From: an uncultured Coriobacteriaceae bacterium
Lineage (GTDB): Bacteria > Actinomycetota > Coriobacteriia > Coriobacteriales > Atopobiaceae
Direction: 5' to 3'
Assembly (NCBI GenBank): GCA_902778135.1
Contig: CACYWP010000007.1
Location: forward strand, 117,323 to 181,322
DNA length: 64,000 bases
The first letter of the stretch is position 1, and the number at the start of each line of letters is the position of its first letter. This document shows positions 52,078 to 60,721 of this stretch, piece after piece. The position numbers and the translations under genes are program-made. Under the pieces are notes generated by a model. That model searched no databases and had not been told where the DNA came from. It worked only from the letters and a program-made list of their open reading frames with translations.

Positions 52078-52099
52078 CGCGACCTTTGGTTGGGTCGCG
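52078..52099 (+). terminator. Hairpin after small lipoprotein gene
   Basis: CGCGACC (52078-52084) pairs with GGTCGCG (52093-52099) around an eight-base loop, 19 bases after the stop. No T-run. A further ATGGGGG/CCCCCAT inverted repeat follows near 52111-52135. Confidence 0.45.
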
Positions 52100-52242
52100 G
52101 GTGAGGTGATGGGGGTACCTCCCTCGGCCCCCATGCCCGTCTCCGCCGCCCCTGGCGAGTCGGGCGGCTATAGGATGTGGAGCATTCTGACGGGTGGGAT
52201 GCGAGCGCGGAAGAGCTCGATGGCCCATGTGAGGAGACAGAC

Positions 52243-53892
52243 ATGACGAGGCTCTCAGAATGGGCGCTGACGCGTAGGGCCCTGCTTAGGTCGACGGGCG
52301 CTGCCGCCGTCGCCACCACGATTGCCGCTGGGGCCGCGGGCTGCGCGAAGAAGCCCAGCAAGCTTGCCATCGTGCACACCAACGACACGCATGGCCACGA
52401 CCTGCTGGACGAAGAGAGCCTGGGACTTGCCGCAGCGGCACAGCTGCGCACCGATTACGAGGCCCAGGGCTACGAGGTGCTGTTGCTCGATGCGGGCGAC
52501 TTTGCCCAAGGAGACAACCTTGTCAACCGCTCGCAGGGCGATGCGGCCATCGACTTCATGAACGTGGCGGGATACCAGGCGTCATGCCTGGGCAACCACG
52601 AGTTCGACTTCGGCCAGGACAAGATCGAGGACTACCGGACCCAGGCAGAGTTCCCCCTGTTGTCATGCAACGTCGTGGTGGATGCCACGGGAGACACACT
52701 CGTGGAGCCCAGTGCCACGCTCACCCTGGCGGGTGGCACCAAGGTGGGCATCGTGGGGGTCACCACGCCCGAGACCCTGACGAGCGCGAGCCCGCTGCTG
52801 ATAAAAGGCCTCACCTTCATCGAAGGGGAGGAGCTCTATGGGGTCGTGCAGGGACAGGTCGATTCCCTGCGCTCCCAGGGTTGCGAGCTGGTCGTGTGTC
52901 TGGCGCATCTGGGCGAGAGCGAGCATGCCGCCCCCAATCGGGCGATGGACCTGGTGGCGAACACCACGGGCATCGACCTCATCATCGACGGACACGACCA
53001 CGAGGAGGAGGACCAGCTGGTCAAGAACGCAGCTGGCGAGGACGTGCTCGTGGTGGAGACTGGCTGCCACACGCACTCGGTGGGTGTGGTCACTTGGGAG
53101 GACGGGGCCTTTGCGGCGCAGCTCGAGTCCTCTGGCAGCTACGAGGGACAGGATGCCGCCGTTGCCGCGCACATCCAGGAGGTGGCGGACGACGTCTACG
53201 CGGAGCTGGGCGAGGTCATCGCCACGTCTGACTACCTGCTTGACGCCGAGCGCAACCCTGGCATCCGCACGCACGAGACCAACATGGGCGACCTCGTGGC
53301 CGACGCCATCATGTGGGAGGCCCAGCAGATGGCCGATGACACGCCCGATTGCACCATCGTCAATGCCGGTGGCATCAGGCAGTCGCTCGAGCCTGGGCAG
53401 ATCACCATGGGTGACGTGCTCAACGTGCTGCCGTTCACCAACTACGTGTGCACCATCCAGGTGACTGGCGCACAGCTGCTGGAGGCAATCGAGGCATCCT
53501 GTTCCGCCACACCCGACGAGATGGGAGCATTTCCGCAGGTAAATGGCATCAGCTTCACAGTTGACACACGCAATGCCTTCGAGTCGGGCGGCACCTATCC
53601 CGGCTCGACCTACGTCTGTCCGGCAAACCCGGGATCGCGCGTGACCATCCATGACGTGGGTGGCCGGGGCTTCGACCTCGACGACACCTACACCATTTCC
53701 TCGATTGACTTCCTGTGCGCGGGTGGCGACACCTACTATGTCTTTGCTGACGCGGCAACGACCACCATGAAGACCATTGGGTACCTGCAGTCTGATTGCC
53801 TCGTCTATTACCTGCAGGAGGCCTGTGGTGGCGTGGTGCCCGAGGAGTATGCCGACCCAGCTGGGCAGGGCCGCGTGGAAGTCATCGTCTAG
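52243..53892 (+). CDS. Secreted 5'-nucleotidase/metallophosphoesterase lipoprotein (UshA-like)
   Basis: A 549-residue protein from ATG 52243 (GAGGAGACAGAC upstream). Twin arginines at 11-12 and a Cys34 lipobox (GAAGC) suggest a Tat-exported lipoprotein. Metal-site motifs are complete: HTNDTHGH, GNHEFDFG, DGHDHEEE. The C-terminal 5'-nucleotidase domain (IVNAGGIRQSLEPGQITMGDVLNVLPF) binds the nucleoside. It probably scavenges nucleosides and phosphate outside the cell. Confidence 0.93.
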   Translation: MTRLSEWALTRRALLRSTGAAAVATTIAAGAAGCAKKPSKLAIVHTNDTHGHDLLDEESLGLAAAAQLRTDYEAQGYEVLLLDAGDFAQGDNLVNRSQGDAAIDFMNVAGYQASCLGNHEFDFGQDKIEDYRTQAEFPLLSCNVVVDATGDTLVEPSATLTLAGGTKVGIVGVTTPETLTSASPLLIKGLTFIEGEELYGVVQGQVDSLRSQGCELVVCLAHLGESEHAAPNRAMDLVANTTGIDLIIDGHDHEEEDQLVKNAAGEDVLVVETGCHTHSVGVVTWEDGAFAAQLESSGSYEGQDAAVAAHIQEVADDVYAELGEVIATSDYLLDAERNPGIRTHETNMGDLVADAIMWEAQQMADDTPDCTIVNAGGIRQSLEPGQITMGDVLNVLPFTNYVCTIQVTGAQLLEAIEASCSATPDEMGAFPQVNGISFTVDTRNAFESGGTYPGSTYVCPANPGSRVTIHDVGGRGFDLDDTYTISSIDFLCAGGDTYYVFADAATTTMKTIGYLQSDCLVYYLQEACGGVVPEEYADPAGQGRVEVIV

Positions 53893-53904
53893 TTGGGGAA
53901 TGGC

Positions 53905-54450
53905 ATGAGGAAGAAGCTCTTTGACGACGTCCCTCGCATTGAGGGAGAGCGCGTGGTGCTCCGACGTGTCGTCGATGGCGACGCGCCGGCGCTGCGGGAG
54001 CTGGTGACGAGCGAGCGGGTGTACCGCTACCTGCCCACCTACCTCTTCGAGCGGCAGTTCTCGGACCAACACGAGACGATTCGCCAGCTCTATGGCTCGC
54101 TTTTCACCAACAGGGAGTCCCTCATCCTGGGTGTGGAGGCAAGGGGTGACGGTCGTATCTGCGGCCTTGCCGAGTTCTATGGCTTGCGCGACGACGTGCA
54201 CAAGATAAGCGTTGGGTATCGCTTCTGCGAATGGAGCTGGGGCAGGGGTGTGGCCTCCGATACCGTGAGGCTGATGGTGGACTACCTCTACGGGCAGACC
54301 GACACGCAGATCATCACCGCATCCACGATGGTGGAGAACCTCGCCTCGGCGCGTGTCCTCGAGAAGAACGACTTTATCCGCACCGCTTGCGGCGTCGAGG
54401 AGGATTGGGGCTATGACAGCCCCACCATCGCCGACAAGTGGTTCTGCTAG
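53905..54450 (+). CDS. GNAT family N-acetyltransferase
   Basis: A 181-residue protein. I use ATG 53905, behind GGGGAA, rather than TTG 53893. It is of the RimJ/RimL type: start RIEGERVVLRRVVDGDAPAL, acetyl-CoA region SWGRGVASDTVRLMVDY, and the family's ENLASARVLEKNDF. Substrate unknown. Its stop codon overlaps that of a convergent HAD fragment. Confidence 0.9.
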   Translation: MRKKLFDDVPRIEGERVVLRRVVDGDAPALRELVTSERVYRYLPTYLFERQFSDQHETIRQLYGSLFTNRESLILGVEARGDGRICGLAEFYGLRDDVHKISVGYRFCEWSWGRGVASDTVRLMVDYLYGQTDTQIITASTMVENLASARVLEKNDFIRTACGVEEDWGYDSPTIADKWFC

Positions 54451-54881
54451 GCCGCCTCTGCGAGGCGCTCCTGTGCGGGCAGAGCCGTCTTCTCGATGCC
54501 GTCGCCATAGATCGTCGACCAGTCGTCGCGCATCGAGATGCCGACCCAACCCTGGGCCGCGGCTTCCTCGCTCGTCGAGGCGGCCTTGTCCTCGTTGCCG
54601 TACTCCCGCTCGGTGTCATCGGCGATCACGAGGAAGCCCAGGCCCTGGTGGTCGGGGTTGGACGTGGCGTGGTTGAGCATGGCGAAGTCGTCGCTGCTGT
54701 TGCCGAACGATGGCACGGGCCGCCGTCCGATTTCGTTCTCGATGGCGATGCACTTGTTGGTCTTGCCGGTCTTCGTGACGTGGGGTCCCGCGATGACCAG
54801 TTCGTCGTCCTGCTCGAAGGTGTGGTCGAGCCCGTCCTCGCTGCCCTGGTCGGATGCCTTCACGACCAGGGTCGATGTATG
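54447..54881 (-). pseudogene. Truncated HAD phosphatase (C-terminal fragment)
   Basis: About 145 codons, closed upstream by an in-frame TAA at 54882-54884. The fragment aligns with the last third of the intact HAD protein at 62268-63464: EQDDELV against EQDEQVV, FGNSSDDFAML against FGNSSGDYAML, DDTEREYG against DDVEREYG, and the shared end LAEAA. The catalytic DxDGT half is absent, and no usable start with ribosome site is seen apart from a GTG at 54863. It reads as the remnant of a duplicated gene, though a short expressed protein cannot be excluded. Confidence 0.75.
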
Positions 54882-55096
54882 TTAAAACAGAGGCATCATT
54901 TTATTAATGGTGCGTCAGCGAGGTCGCGATGGGAGGGTGCCACCCCAATCCACCGCCTGCCAATCCTAGAAATCGTTGCCATGGTGAGACGAAGGCCCCA
55001 GGGCGAGCGTATGCTGTGTGTCATGAGAAGAATGCCATCGACTGCCTGCGACACCGCAGTCGAACGGGTTGAGCCGAAAGGACGAGAGGAGCCAAC

Positions 55097-55822
55097 ATGT
55101 GGGAGATCAAGGATGTGAAGGCACGTGGCCGCGCGGCCTTCAAGGCGAACTACTGGGTGAGCGTGCTCGTGGGCTTCATCCTCACGCTGCTCATCAGCGG
55201 CGGTACCGTTGCCGGTAGGAACAGCATGTCGGACACGACCGAGCAGGTGCCATCCGAGGTGCAGAGCTCGCTCAACGAGCTGGGGGAGGCTGTCGACGCC
55301 TTGCCCGAGGACACGAAGGCGGCGATTGCCCTCGCGCTCCTCGGTGGCTTCATCGTCATCCTCGTCATCGGCATCGTGCTCAAGATCTTCGTCTGGAATC
55401 CGATCGAGGTCGGCTGCTACCGCTTCTTCGCCAAGAACGTCGAGCATGCGCCCGCACCGTTCGGCTGCGTCGGGGAGGGCTTCGGCAACTACGGCCATGT
55501 CCTGGTGACGCTGCTCGTCCGCGACCTGCTCATTATCCTGTGGACGCTCCTGCTCATCGTCCCCGGCATCATGAAGGCGTACTCGTACCAGCTCGTTCCC
55601 TACATCATCAAGGACGAGCCCAACCTCTCGGCCAAGGAGGTCCTCGCCCGCTCGAGCCAGCTGATGTATGGCAACAGGTGGCGCGCGTTCCTGATGGACC
55701 TCTCCTTCATCGGCTGGGGCCTGCTGGGACTCCTGACGTTCGGCATCGTGAACATCTTCTGGACGACACCATACTTCCAAAGCGCACAGGCGGCCCTCTA
55801 CCTCGAGCTGACGGGACGCTAG
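55097..55822 (+). CDS. DUF975 family membrane protein
   Basis: A 241-residue protein from ATG 55097 (GAGAGGAGCC upstream). Starts with the family signature KDVKARGRAAFKANYW. Hydrophobic segments near residues 20-38, 77-100, 138-162 and 190-215. Function of the family is unknown. It lies between a pseudogene and a convergent isomerase gene and is probably transcribed alone. Confidence 0.85.
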   Translation: MWEIKDVKARGRAAFKANYWVSVLVGFILTLLISGGTVAGRNSMSDTTEQVPSEVQSSLNELGEAVDALPEDTKAAIALALLGGFIVILVIGIVLKIFVWNPIEVGCYRFFAKNVEHAPAPFGCVGEGFGNYGHVLVTLLVRDLLIILWTLLLIVPGIMKAYSYQLVPYIIKDEPNLSAKEVLARSSQLMYGNRWRAFLMDLSFIGWGLLGLLTFGIVNIFWTTPYFQSAQAALYLELTGR

Positions 55823-55917
55823 GCCCCGAAGGGCATGCGTGTGGTGCCGCTGCCGACAGGGCATGCCACGGGCGCCGCAGTTGGGACGCGATCCTGCTGC
55901 GGCGCCCGTCTTTGTGG

Positions 55918-57639
55918 CTAGCGCTGGCGCACGTAGGCCTTGACGAACATGATCCGCTCTCCCTCGCGCTCGGGCCGGATGGTGTAGCGGCCGGCGGCGG
56001 CCGGGACGACGAAGGTCTCGGCATAGTGCACGACGAAGGGTCCGAACGCGTCATCGGAGCTTTCGACGACGGCCGAGCTGCCCTCCACCAGGTTGAGCAT
56101 GTTGAAGCCGTCCGTCGCGTCGTGCCCCGTCACGCCGCGCGCGGTGAAGCGCCTCGTCTCGATGAACTCCAGCTCGTGCAGGCCCGTGTGCTCCTCGAGG
56201 TAGTCCTCGCCATCGTGGACGACCCGTACGGCATTCACGAGGTTCTCCCGCACCCAGTCGGTCGTGCGGTCCCATTGGATGTTTGCCAGGCCATCATCGA
56301 TGTGGATGGGACGCGGCAGGCCGTCCAGACCCACGCGATCCCAGTCCCACATCTTGAAGGTGAAGTTGTAAGGCGTGGCCGAGATCTCGAGCACCATGGC
56401 GCCTGCAGCCGAGCAGTGCAGGGTGCCAGCGGGAATGAGGAAGTGGTCGTGCCTTTTTGCCGGGAAGCGGTTTACGTACCTCTCGGCGGGGAAGCTCGGT
56501 CCGCCCTCCTGTGCGGCACGCAGGTCGCGCTCGAAGGCGGCTTTGTCCACACCGTCCTTCAGGCCGAGATAGACTCCGCCGCCCTCGCCCGCATCGAGCA
56601 GGTAGTAGCTCTCGTCTTGGGTGTAGGTCATGCCGAAGCGACTGCGGATGTACTCGGTCATGGGATGCACCTGCAGGGAGAGGTTCTGGCCGCCCACGGT
56701 GTCGAGAAAGTCGAAGCGGATCGGGAACTCCGCGCCGAAGCGGCAATAGTTGCCCATGCCCAGCAGCTCGACCGGTCGATACAACACGAGGTCCTGTGCG
56801 GGCACCTCGATGCGTACGTCACCAATCCGCAGATAGAGGCTGTTCTCCTCGGGCACGCCGTCGAAGGACCATGCGTAGTTGTCGGCCGTGGGGTCGAGTC
56901 CGCAGACATCCTTCATCCACTGTCCGCCCCACACGCCCGGGTCGAAGTAGGGCACGAGGCGGAAGGGCGTGCGGGCGACCTGCGACAATCCATCGCGCAG
57001 GGCATCGCCCGTCGTCAGTCGGGGCGTTCCCGCGTCATTGGAGTCGAGGAGGTAGTCGATGCGGTCGAACACCTCCATCTTGCGCTTGTCGGCGACCCGC
57101 CACTCCACGAAGTAGCCGCGTTTGATCTTGCGCAGTGGGTCCTCGCCCTCGTTGTGGGCGCGGAAGTTGGGCATGCCGGCGCGGTAGCGCAGCTCGATCT
57201 CCCAGCGGGCGAGGTCGCAGTACACCAGCGTGTCTCCCGTGGCAACCAAACCCGCGCCGACTCCGTAGACGAGGGTACGGCCGTGCGCGGGAATGGAGGC
57301 CTTGGCCGCCTCGAGCGCTGCGGGGTCCACGAAGTCCTCCAGCCGCCCGTAGTACATGACGCCACGCACGCGGTCGTCGGTGAGATGGGCCTGCATGCGG
57401 CACGTGAGCTCGTCGCCGTCGTAGAAGACGTCATCGGAGAGGACCACCGTGTCCGGACGATACGCCCCGCGCAGCAGCTCGAGCACCTCGTCGCTGACGC
57501 CTGGGTAGCACTCCGCCACAAGAATGTGGTCTGACTCGCATGCCAGCCGCCCAAGCTCCGTCCCCACGGCGTGGACGCCTTCCCACGCCTCGCCGTCGTG
57601 GCCTTCGATTCGCGTCTCTGGGTACTTGTCGTAGCTCAT
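55918..57639 (-). CDS. manA: Class I mannose-6-phosphate isomerase with long N-terminal extension
   Basis: A 573-residue protein from ATG 57639. Residues 230-573 are the cupin-type phosphomannose isomerase: LVPYFDPGVWGGQWM, the zinc ligands in SLQVHPMTEYI and HDHFLIPAGTLHC, and the C-terminal MLNLVEG region. Residues 1-210 form an additional alpha/beta domain resembling a nucleoside-kinase-like fold without a P-loop, seen in some long Firmicute and actinobacterial homologues. The core enzyme interconverts mannose-6-phosphate and fructose-6-phosphate. The role of the extension is unknown. Confidence 0.88.
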   Translation of the reverse strand: MSYDKYPETRIEGHDGEAWEGVHAVGTELGRLACESDHILVAECYPGVSDEVLELLRGAYRPDTVVLSDDVFYDGDELTCRMQAHLTDDRVRGVMYYGRLEDFVDPAALEAAKASIPAHGRTLVYGVGAGLVATGDTLVYCDLARWEIELRYRAGMPNFRAHNEGEDPLRKIKRGYFVEWRVADKRKMEVFDRIDYLLDSNDAGTPRLTTGDALRDGLSQVARTPFRLVPYFDPGVWGGQWMKDVCGLDPTADNYAWSFDGVPEENSLYLRIGDVRIEVPAQDLVLYRPVELLGMGNYCRFGAEFPIRFDFLDTVGGQNLSLQVHPMTEYIRSRFGMTYTQDESYYLLDAGEGGGVYLGLKDGVDKAAFERDLRAAQEGGPSFPAERYVNRFPAKRHDHFLIPAGTLHCSAAGAMVLEISATPYNFTFKMWDWDRVGLDGLPRPIHIDDGLANIQWDRTTDWVRENLVNAVRVVHDGEDYLEEHTGLHELEFIETRRFTARGVTGHDATDGFNMLNLVEGSSAVVESSDDAFGPFVVHYAETFVVPAAAGRYTIRPEREGERIMFVKAYVRQR

Positions 57640-57891
57640 GCGCGCGCTCCAGATGTCGTCATCGCGTGTGGGAGGGGATGGTCACCGTTTCCAGTGGCAT
57701 TGTCATGGAAGTGTATAGGAGAATGGGGGTGTGATTTGCTGGTTGCCCGTCGTGGCAGGTGCCAGGCGCCGTCTTCGGGCGTGATGCCGCCATGGTGGCC
57801 TCACCGGCTGGTGACCATGGGGCGTCGGGTTGCATTGTGCGACGATGGACCCGTGGCACGGGGTCGGGCTGTGGTGTGGAGGAGAGGGTTG

Positions 57892-58860
57892 GTGAGTCCT
57901 ACGAACATGGGATGTCTGCACGGGCTTCGTCATGCCTGCGTGCATGTGCTCTGTGCGTCTGCCTGCGCACTCGTGATGGTTGGTTGCGCGACGCCTGGTG
58001 CGGTGGGTGCTTCCGACCTGCCATCTGGCCGTGCGGAAGACGACGCCGCGCAGCTGCTGCCTGCCTATTCCTACGAATTGGAAGATTCCTGGGAGGTGGA
58101 TGGCCGGCAGGGAGTGGCCGCAGAGGGGGATGGCATCTGGGTGAGTGGCTCGACGACGCTCAGCCGATACGATGCCGACGGGAACCTGCTCGCCACCAAT
58201 GACAGGCCGTTCGACGTGGGCTACGAGCGAGAGGTCAACCATATCGGTGACATTGACGTGTGGAACGACGAGGTATATGCCGGGGTGGAGCTGTTCCTGG
58301 ACGGCAAGGCCTCGAACATACAGATAGCAGTCTATGACGCCCAGACGCTGGAACTGGAACGCACCTTCCCCTTCGAGCCCGACAGCGGGCAGGACGAGTG
58401 CAGCGGCATCGCCGTCGAACCCGACACGGGAAGCGTCTGGATGTGCTCGTGGACCGCGACGGGTCGCTACCTCTACCGCTACGACCTCGAAACCGGTGCC
58501 TATCTGGGGCGCGTGCAGCTGCATGCCAGCCCGCAGTGGATCCAGGGGGTGGCCAGCCACGACGGCTCGCTCTTCCTCACGGCTGACGATGGCGATGCGG
58601 ACCTCAGCGAACCCGACCACATCTATCGCATAACGGTGGCAGAGGGGGCGACGCATGCCACGGTTGCGCTTGAGCGCACGCTCGACGACGTGCCCCTCCA
58701 GGGCGAGGTCGAGGGCCTCACCTTCACCGAAGACGGGCGGATGCTGGTGCTCTACAACCGCGGGGCACGCATTGTCCTGGGCATGCCCGTCGGGTTCTAC
58801 GAGGGTTATGACCACGAGGTGCACGAGGTCCTTGCCTACCGCATGACGGAACGTCCCTGA
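57892..58860 (+). CDS. Beta-propeller lipoprotein
   Basis: A 322-residue protein. GTG 57892 follows GGAGGAGAGG; ATG 57907 is an alternative. The signal peptide ends VMVGC with Cys32. Residues 70-310 show repeated WD/NHL-like blades (GDGIWVSGSTTLSRYDADG, GIAVEPDTGSVWMCSW, GLTFTEDGRMLVLYNRG), like SMP-30 or SdiA-regulated propellers. Ligand unknown. It is convergent with the TetR gene, whose stop lies eight bases away. Confidence 0.82.
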   Translation: MSPTNMGCLHGLRHACVHVLCASACALVMVGCATPGAVGASDLPSGRAEDDAAQLLPAYSYELEDSWEVDGRQGVAAEGDGIWVSGSTTLSRYDADGNLLATNDRPFDVGYEREVNHIGDIDVWNDEVYAGVELFLDGKASNIQIAVYDAQTLELERTFPFEPDSGQDECSGIAVEPDTGSVWMCSWTATGRYLYRYDLETGAYLGRVQLHASPQWIQGVASHDGSLFLTADDGDADLSEPDHIYRITVAEGATHATVALERTLDDVPLQGEVEGLTFTEDGRMLVLYNRGARIVLGMPVGFYEGYDHEVHEVLAYRMTERP

Positions 58861-58867
58861 GCGACGA

Positions 58868-59431
58868 CTACCCGCGAACCGCTGGGATTCCCTCGCAGAC
58901 GAGCCTGACCGCGAGATTGGCCAGCTCTTCCACGGGGAGGGTCTTGCCGTCCGCCACCCAGGCACGATACATGCTGAGCACGGCCCCGGATTGCCAGGCA
59001 TACACGACATGCCAGAGTTCTGGCGAATACCCATTGGGTACGCTCTCCACATGCTCGCCCGAGGCATCGTCCTGGAGGCTGCGCTGTACCGCATCCCATG
59101 CCGGATCGCAGGTGATGGCATCGTAGAGGGCGTCCTGTTCGGCTCCGAAGAGGAAGAACTCGCGCGTGATCTCTGCGATGTCGTCGGGCATGCGCAGGTG
59201 TCCGGTGCGTTTCCGCCAGCTGGCAGCATAGGTCGCCATCACCTCTGCCAACAGGTCGTCGAGCGTCTCGTAATAGCGGTAGAAGGTCTTCTTGTTGATG
59301 CGGGCCCGCTCGCAGAGCTCCTTGACGGTGATGGCGGCAAATCCCTCCTCGAGCATCATGGAGCGGAAGGTCGTATCGATGGCCTCGAGCGTCTTGACGA
59401 CACGCAGGTCCCGTGAGGGGGTGGCGCGCAT
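58868..59431 (-). CDS. TetR family transcriptional regulator
   Basis: A 187-residue protein from ATG 59431 with GGGAGGAACC upstream. The N-terminal helix-turn-helix is ITVKELCERARINKKTFYRYY, and a helical ligand domain follows. It is divergent from the hydrolase/flavodoxin genes at 59723-62184, and an imperfect palindrome lies in the shared 290-base gap, so it probably represses that operon. Confidence 0.92.
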   Translation of the reverse strand: MRATPSRDLRVVKTLEAIDTTFRSMMLEEGFAAITVKELCERARINKKTFYRYYETLDDLLAEVMATYAASWRKRTGHLRMPDDIAEITREFFLFGAEQDALYDAITCDPAWDAVQRSLQDDASGEHVESVPNGYSPELWHVVYAWQSGAVLSMYRAWVADGKTLPVEELANLAVRLVCEGIPAVRG

Positions 59432-59537
59432 GGTTCCTCCCGAAGGTGGGAAACGGGTCTGTCCGAACGGGTGGCGCAGGTCGCCCAAGGTGCGGAAGCG
59501 TCCATTTGGCTTGATGAAAGCAAGTCTACTATTTGGG

Positions 59538-59581
59538 ACAGGGCATACGCTACTCGAGTTGCATTACTCGAGCAGCCCTGT
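59538..59581. promoter_or_regulatory. Candidate TetR operator (nested palindrome)
   Basis: ACAGGGC (59538-59544) and GCCCTGT (59575-59581) flank two CTCGAG hexamers (59553-59558 and 59567-59572) that are themselves part of a TACTCGAG direct repeat. It is centred between the divergent TetR and hydrolase genes. A second stem, CGGGAAGG/CCTTCCCG, follows at 59584-59609. Confidence 0.55.
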
Positions 59582-59614
59582 GGCGGGAAGGCGCGCGGTG
59601 TCCTTCCCGTCACA

Positions 59615-59643
59615 TGGCCAAAACGATGCAAAGTCATTATGAT
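59615..59643 (+). promoter_or_regulatory. Candidate promoter of hydrolase operon
   Basis: TGGCCA (59615-59620), a 17-base spacer and a good -10 TATGAT (59638-59643) in an AT-rich patch, 79 bases before ATG 59723 and just downstream of the palindromes. Confidence 0.45.
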
Positions 59644-59722
59644 AAAAGAGTAACGATAGGCATTTGCTATTGGCTTGCGCATGGCAAAGAATGGAGTTGC
59701 AATCGCGACGAAAGGATATGCC

Positions 59723-60706
59723 ATGCAGGACGCACAGCTCGAGCTCACCCAGGCCTGGGACAAGGTCTTTCCGCAGAGTGACCTGGTCGACCACGAGAAG
59801 GTAACCTTCCATAACCGCTATGGCATCACGCTGGCAGCGGACCTTTACAAGCCCAAGGGGGCCGAGGGCAGGCTCTCGGCCATCGCCGTCAGCGGCCCGT
59901 TTGGTGCCGTCAAGGAGCAGAGCTCCGGCCTTTACGCGCAGACCATGGCCGAGCGTGGGTTTCTGACCATCGCCTTCGATCCCTCCTTCACCGGTGAGAG
60001 CGGTGGCGAGCCGCGCCGTATGGCCTCGCCCGACATCAACACCGAGGACTTCTGCGCGGCGGTGGACTACCTCAGCTGCCGCGACGACGTCGACCCCGCG
60101 CGCATCGGAATCATCGGCATCTGCGGCTGGGGTGGCATGGCCATCAACGCCGCGGCGCTCGACCCGCGCATCAAGGCGACGGCCGCCTCCACCATGTACG
60201 ACATGAGTCGCATCGCCCGCGAGGGCTACTACGGTGCGGCCGACAGCAAGGAGGCCCGTGACGAGCAGCGCGCCGCCTGGGCCGACCAGCGCACGGCTGA
60301 CTATGCTTCGGGCACCTACGTGCGTGCCGGCGGGGTGGTGGATCCGCTGCCCGACGACGCCCCGCAGTTCGTGAAGGACTACTACGCCTACTACAAGACG
60401 CCGCGCGGCTACCACGAGCGCTCGGGCAACTCCAACGACGGCTGGAACGTCACGGGCACCATCTCCTTCCTCAATCAGCCCCTTCTCTCGATGGCTGGTG
60501 AGATCGACAACCCCGTGCTGGTCGTCCACGGCGAGAACGCCCACTCCCGCTACTTTGGCGAAGGCGCGTTCGCGCTGCTCAAGGGCGACAACAAGGAGCT
60601 CATGATCATTCCGGGCGCCAACCACTGCGACCTGTACGACGGCGGTGAGGGTGACTACATCCCCTTCGACAAGCTGCAGGAGTTCTTCGGGCAGAGCCTG
60701 GTGTAA
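59723..60706 (+). CDS. Alpha/beta hydrolase (cysteine-nucleophile type)
   Basis: A 327-residue protein. ATG 59723 has AAAGGA six bases upstream; ATG 59681 lacks a ribosome site. The nucleophile elbow reads GICGWGG with Cys134 in place of the usual Ser, typical of a COG1073/dienelactone-hydrolase-like subgroup. A late NHCDLYD provides the histidine. No signal peptide. It starts a three-gene unit with a flavodoxin-cyclophilin-like fusion and a cyclophilin-like lipoprotein. The substrate may be a small ester or lactone; this is not determined. Confidence 0.9.
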   Translation: MQDAQLELTQAWDKVFPQSDLVDHEKVTFHNRYGITLAADLYKPKGAEGRLSAIAVSGPFGAVKEQSSGLYAQTMAERGFLTIAFDPSFTGESGGEPRRMASPDINTEDFCAAVDYLSCRDDVDPARIGIIGICGWGGMAINAAALDPRIKATAASTMYDMSRIAREGYYGAADSKEARDEQRAAWADQRTADYASGTYVRAGGVVDPLPDDAPQFVKDYYAYYKTPRGYHERSGNSNDGWNVTGTISFLNQPLLSMAGEIDNPVLVVHGENAHSRYFGEGAFALLKGDNKELMIIPGANHCDLYDGGEGDYIPFDKLQEFFGQSLV

Positions 60707-60721
60707 GGGAAGGAGTGTGCG

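Noticed and set aside
54447..54863. A functional short HAD gene starting at GTG 54863
   Set aside because: It lacks the catalytic DxDGT half and a convincing ribosome site, and homology continues upstream of that GTG to the in-frame stop, so a remnant is the better reading.
59681..60706. Earlier start (ATG 59681) for the alpha/beta hydrolase
   Set aside because: No ribosome site there, while AAAGGA is correctly spaced for ATG 59723.
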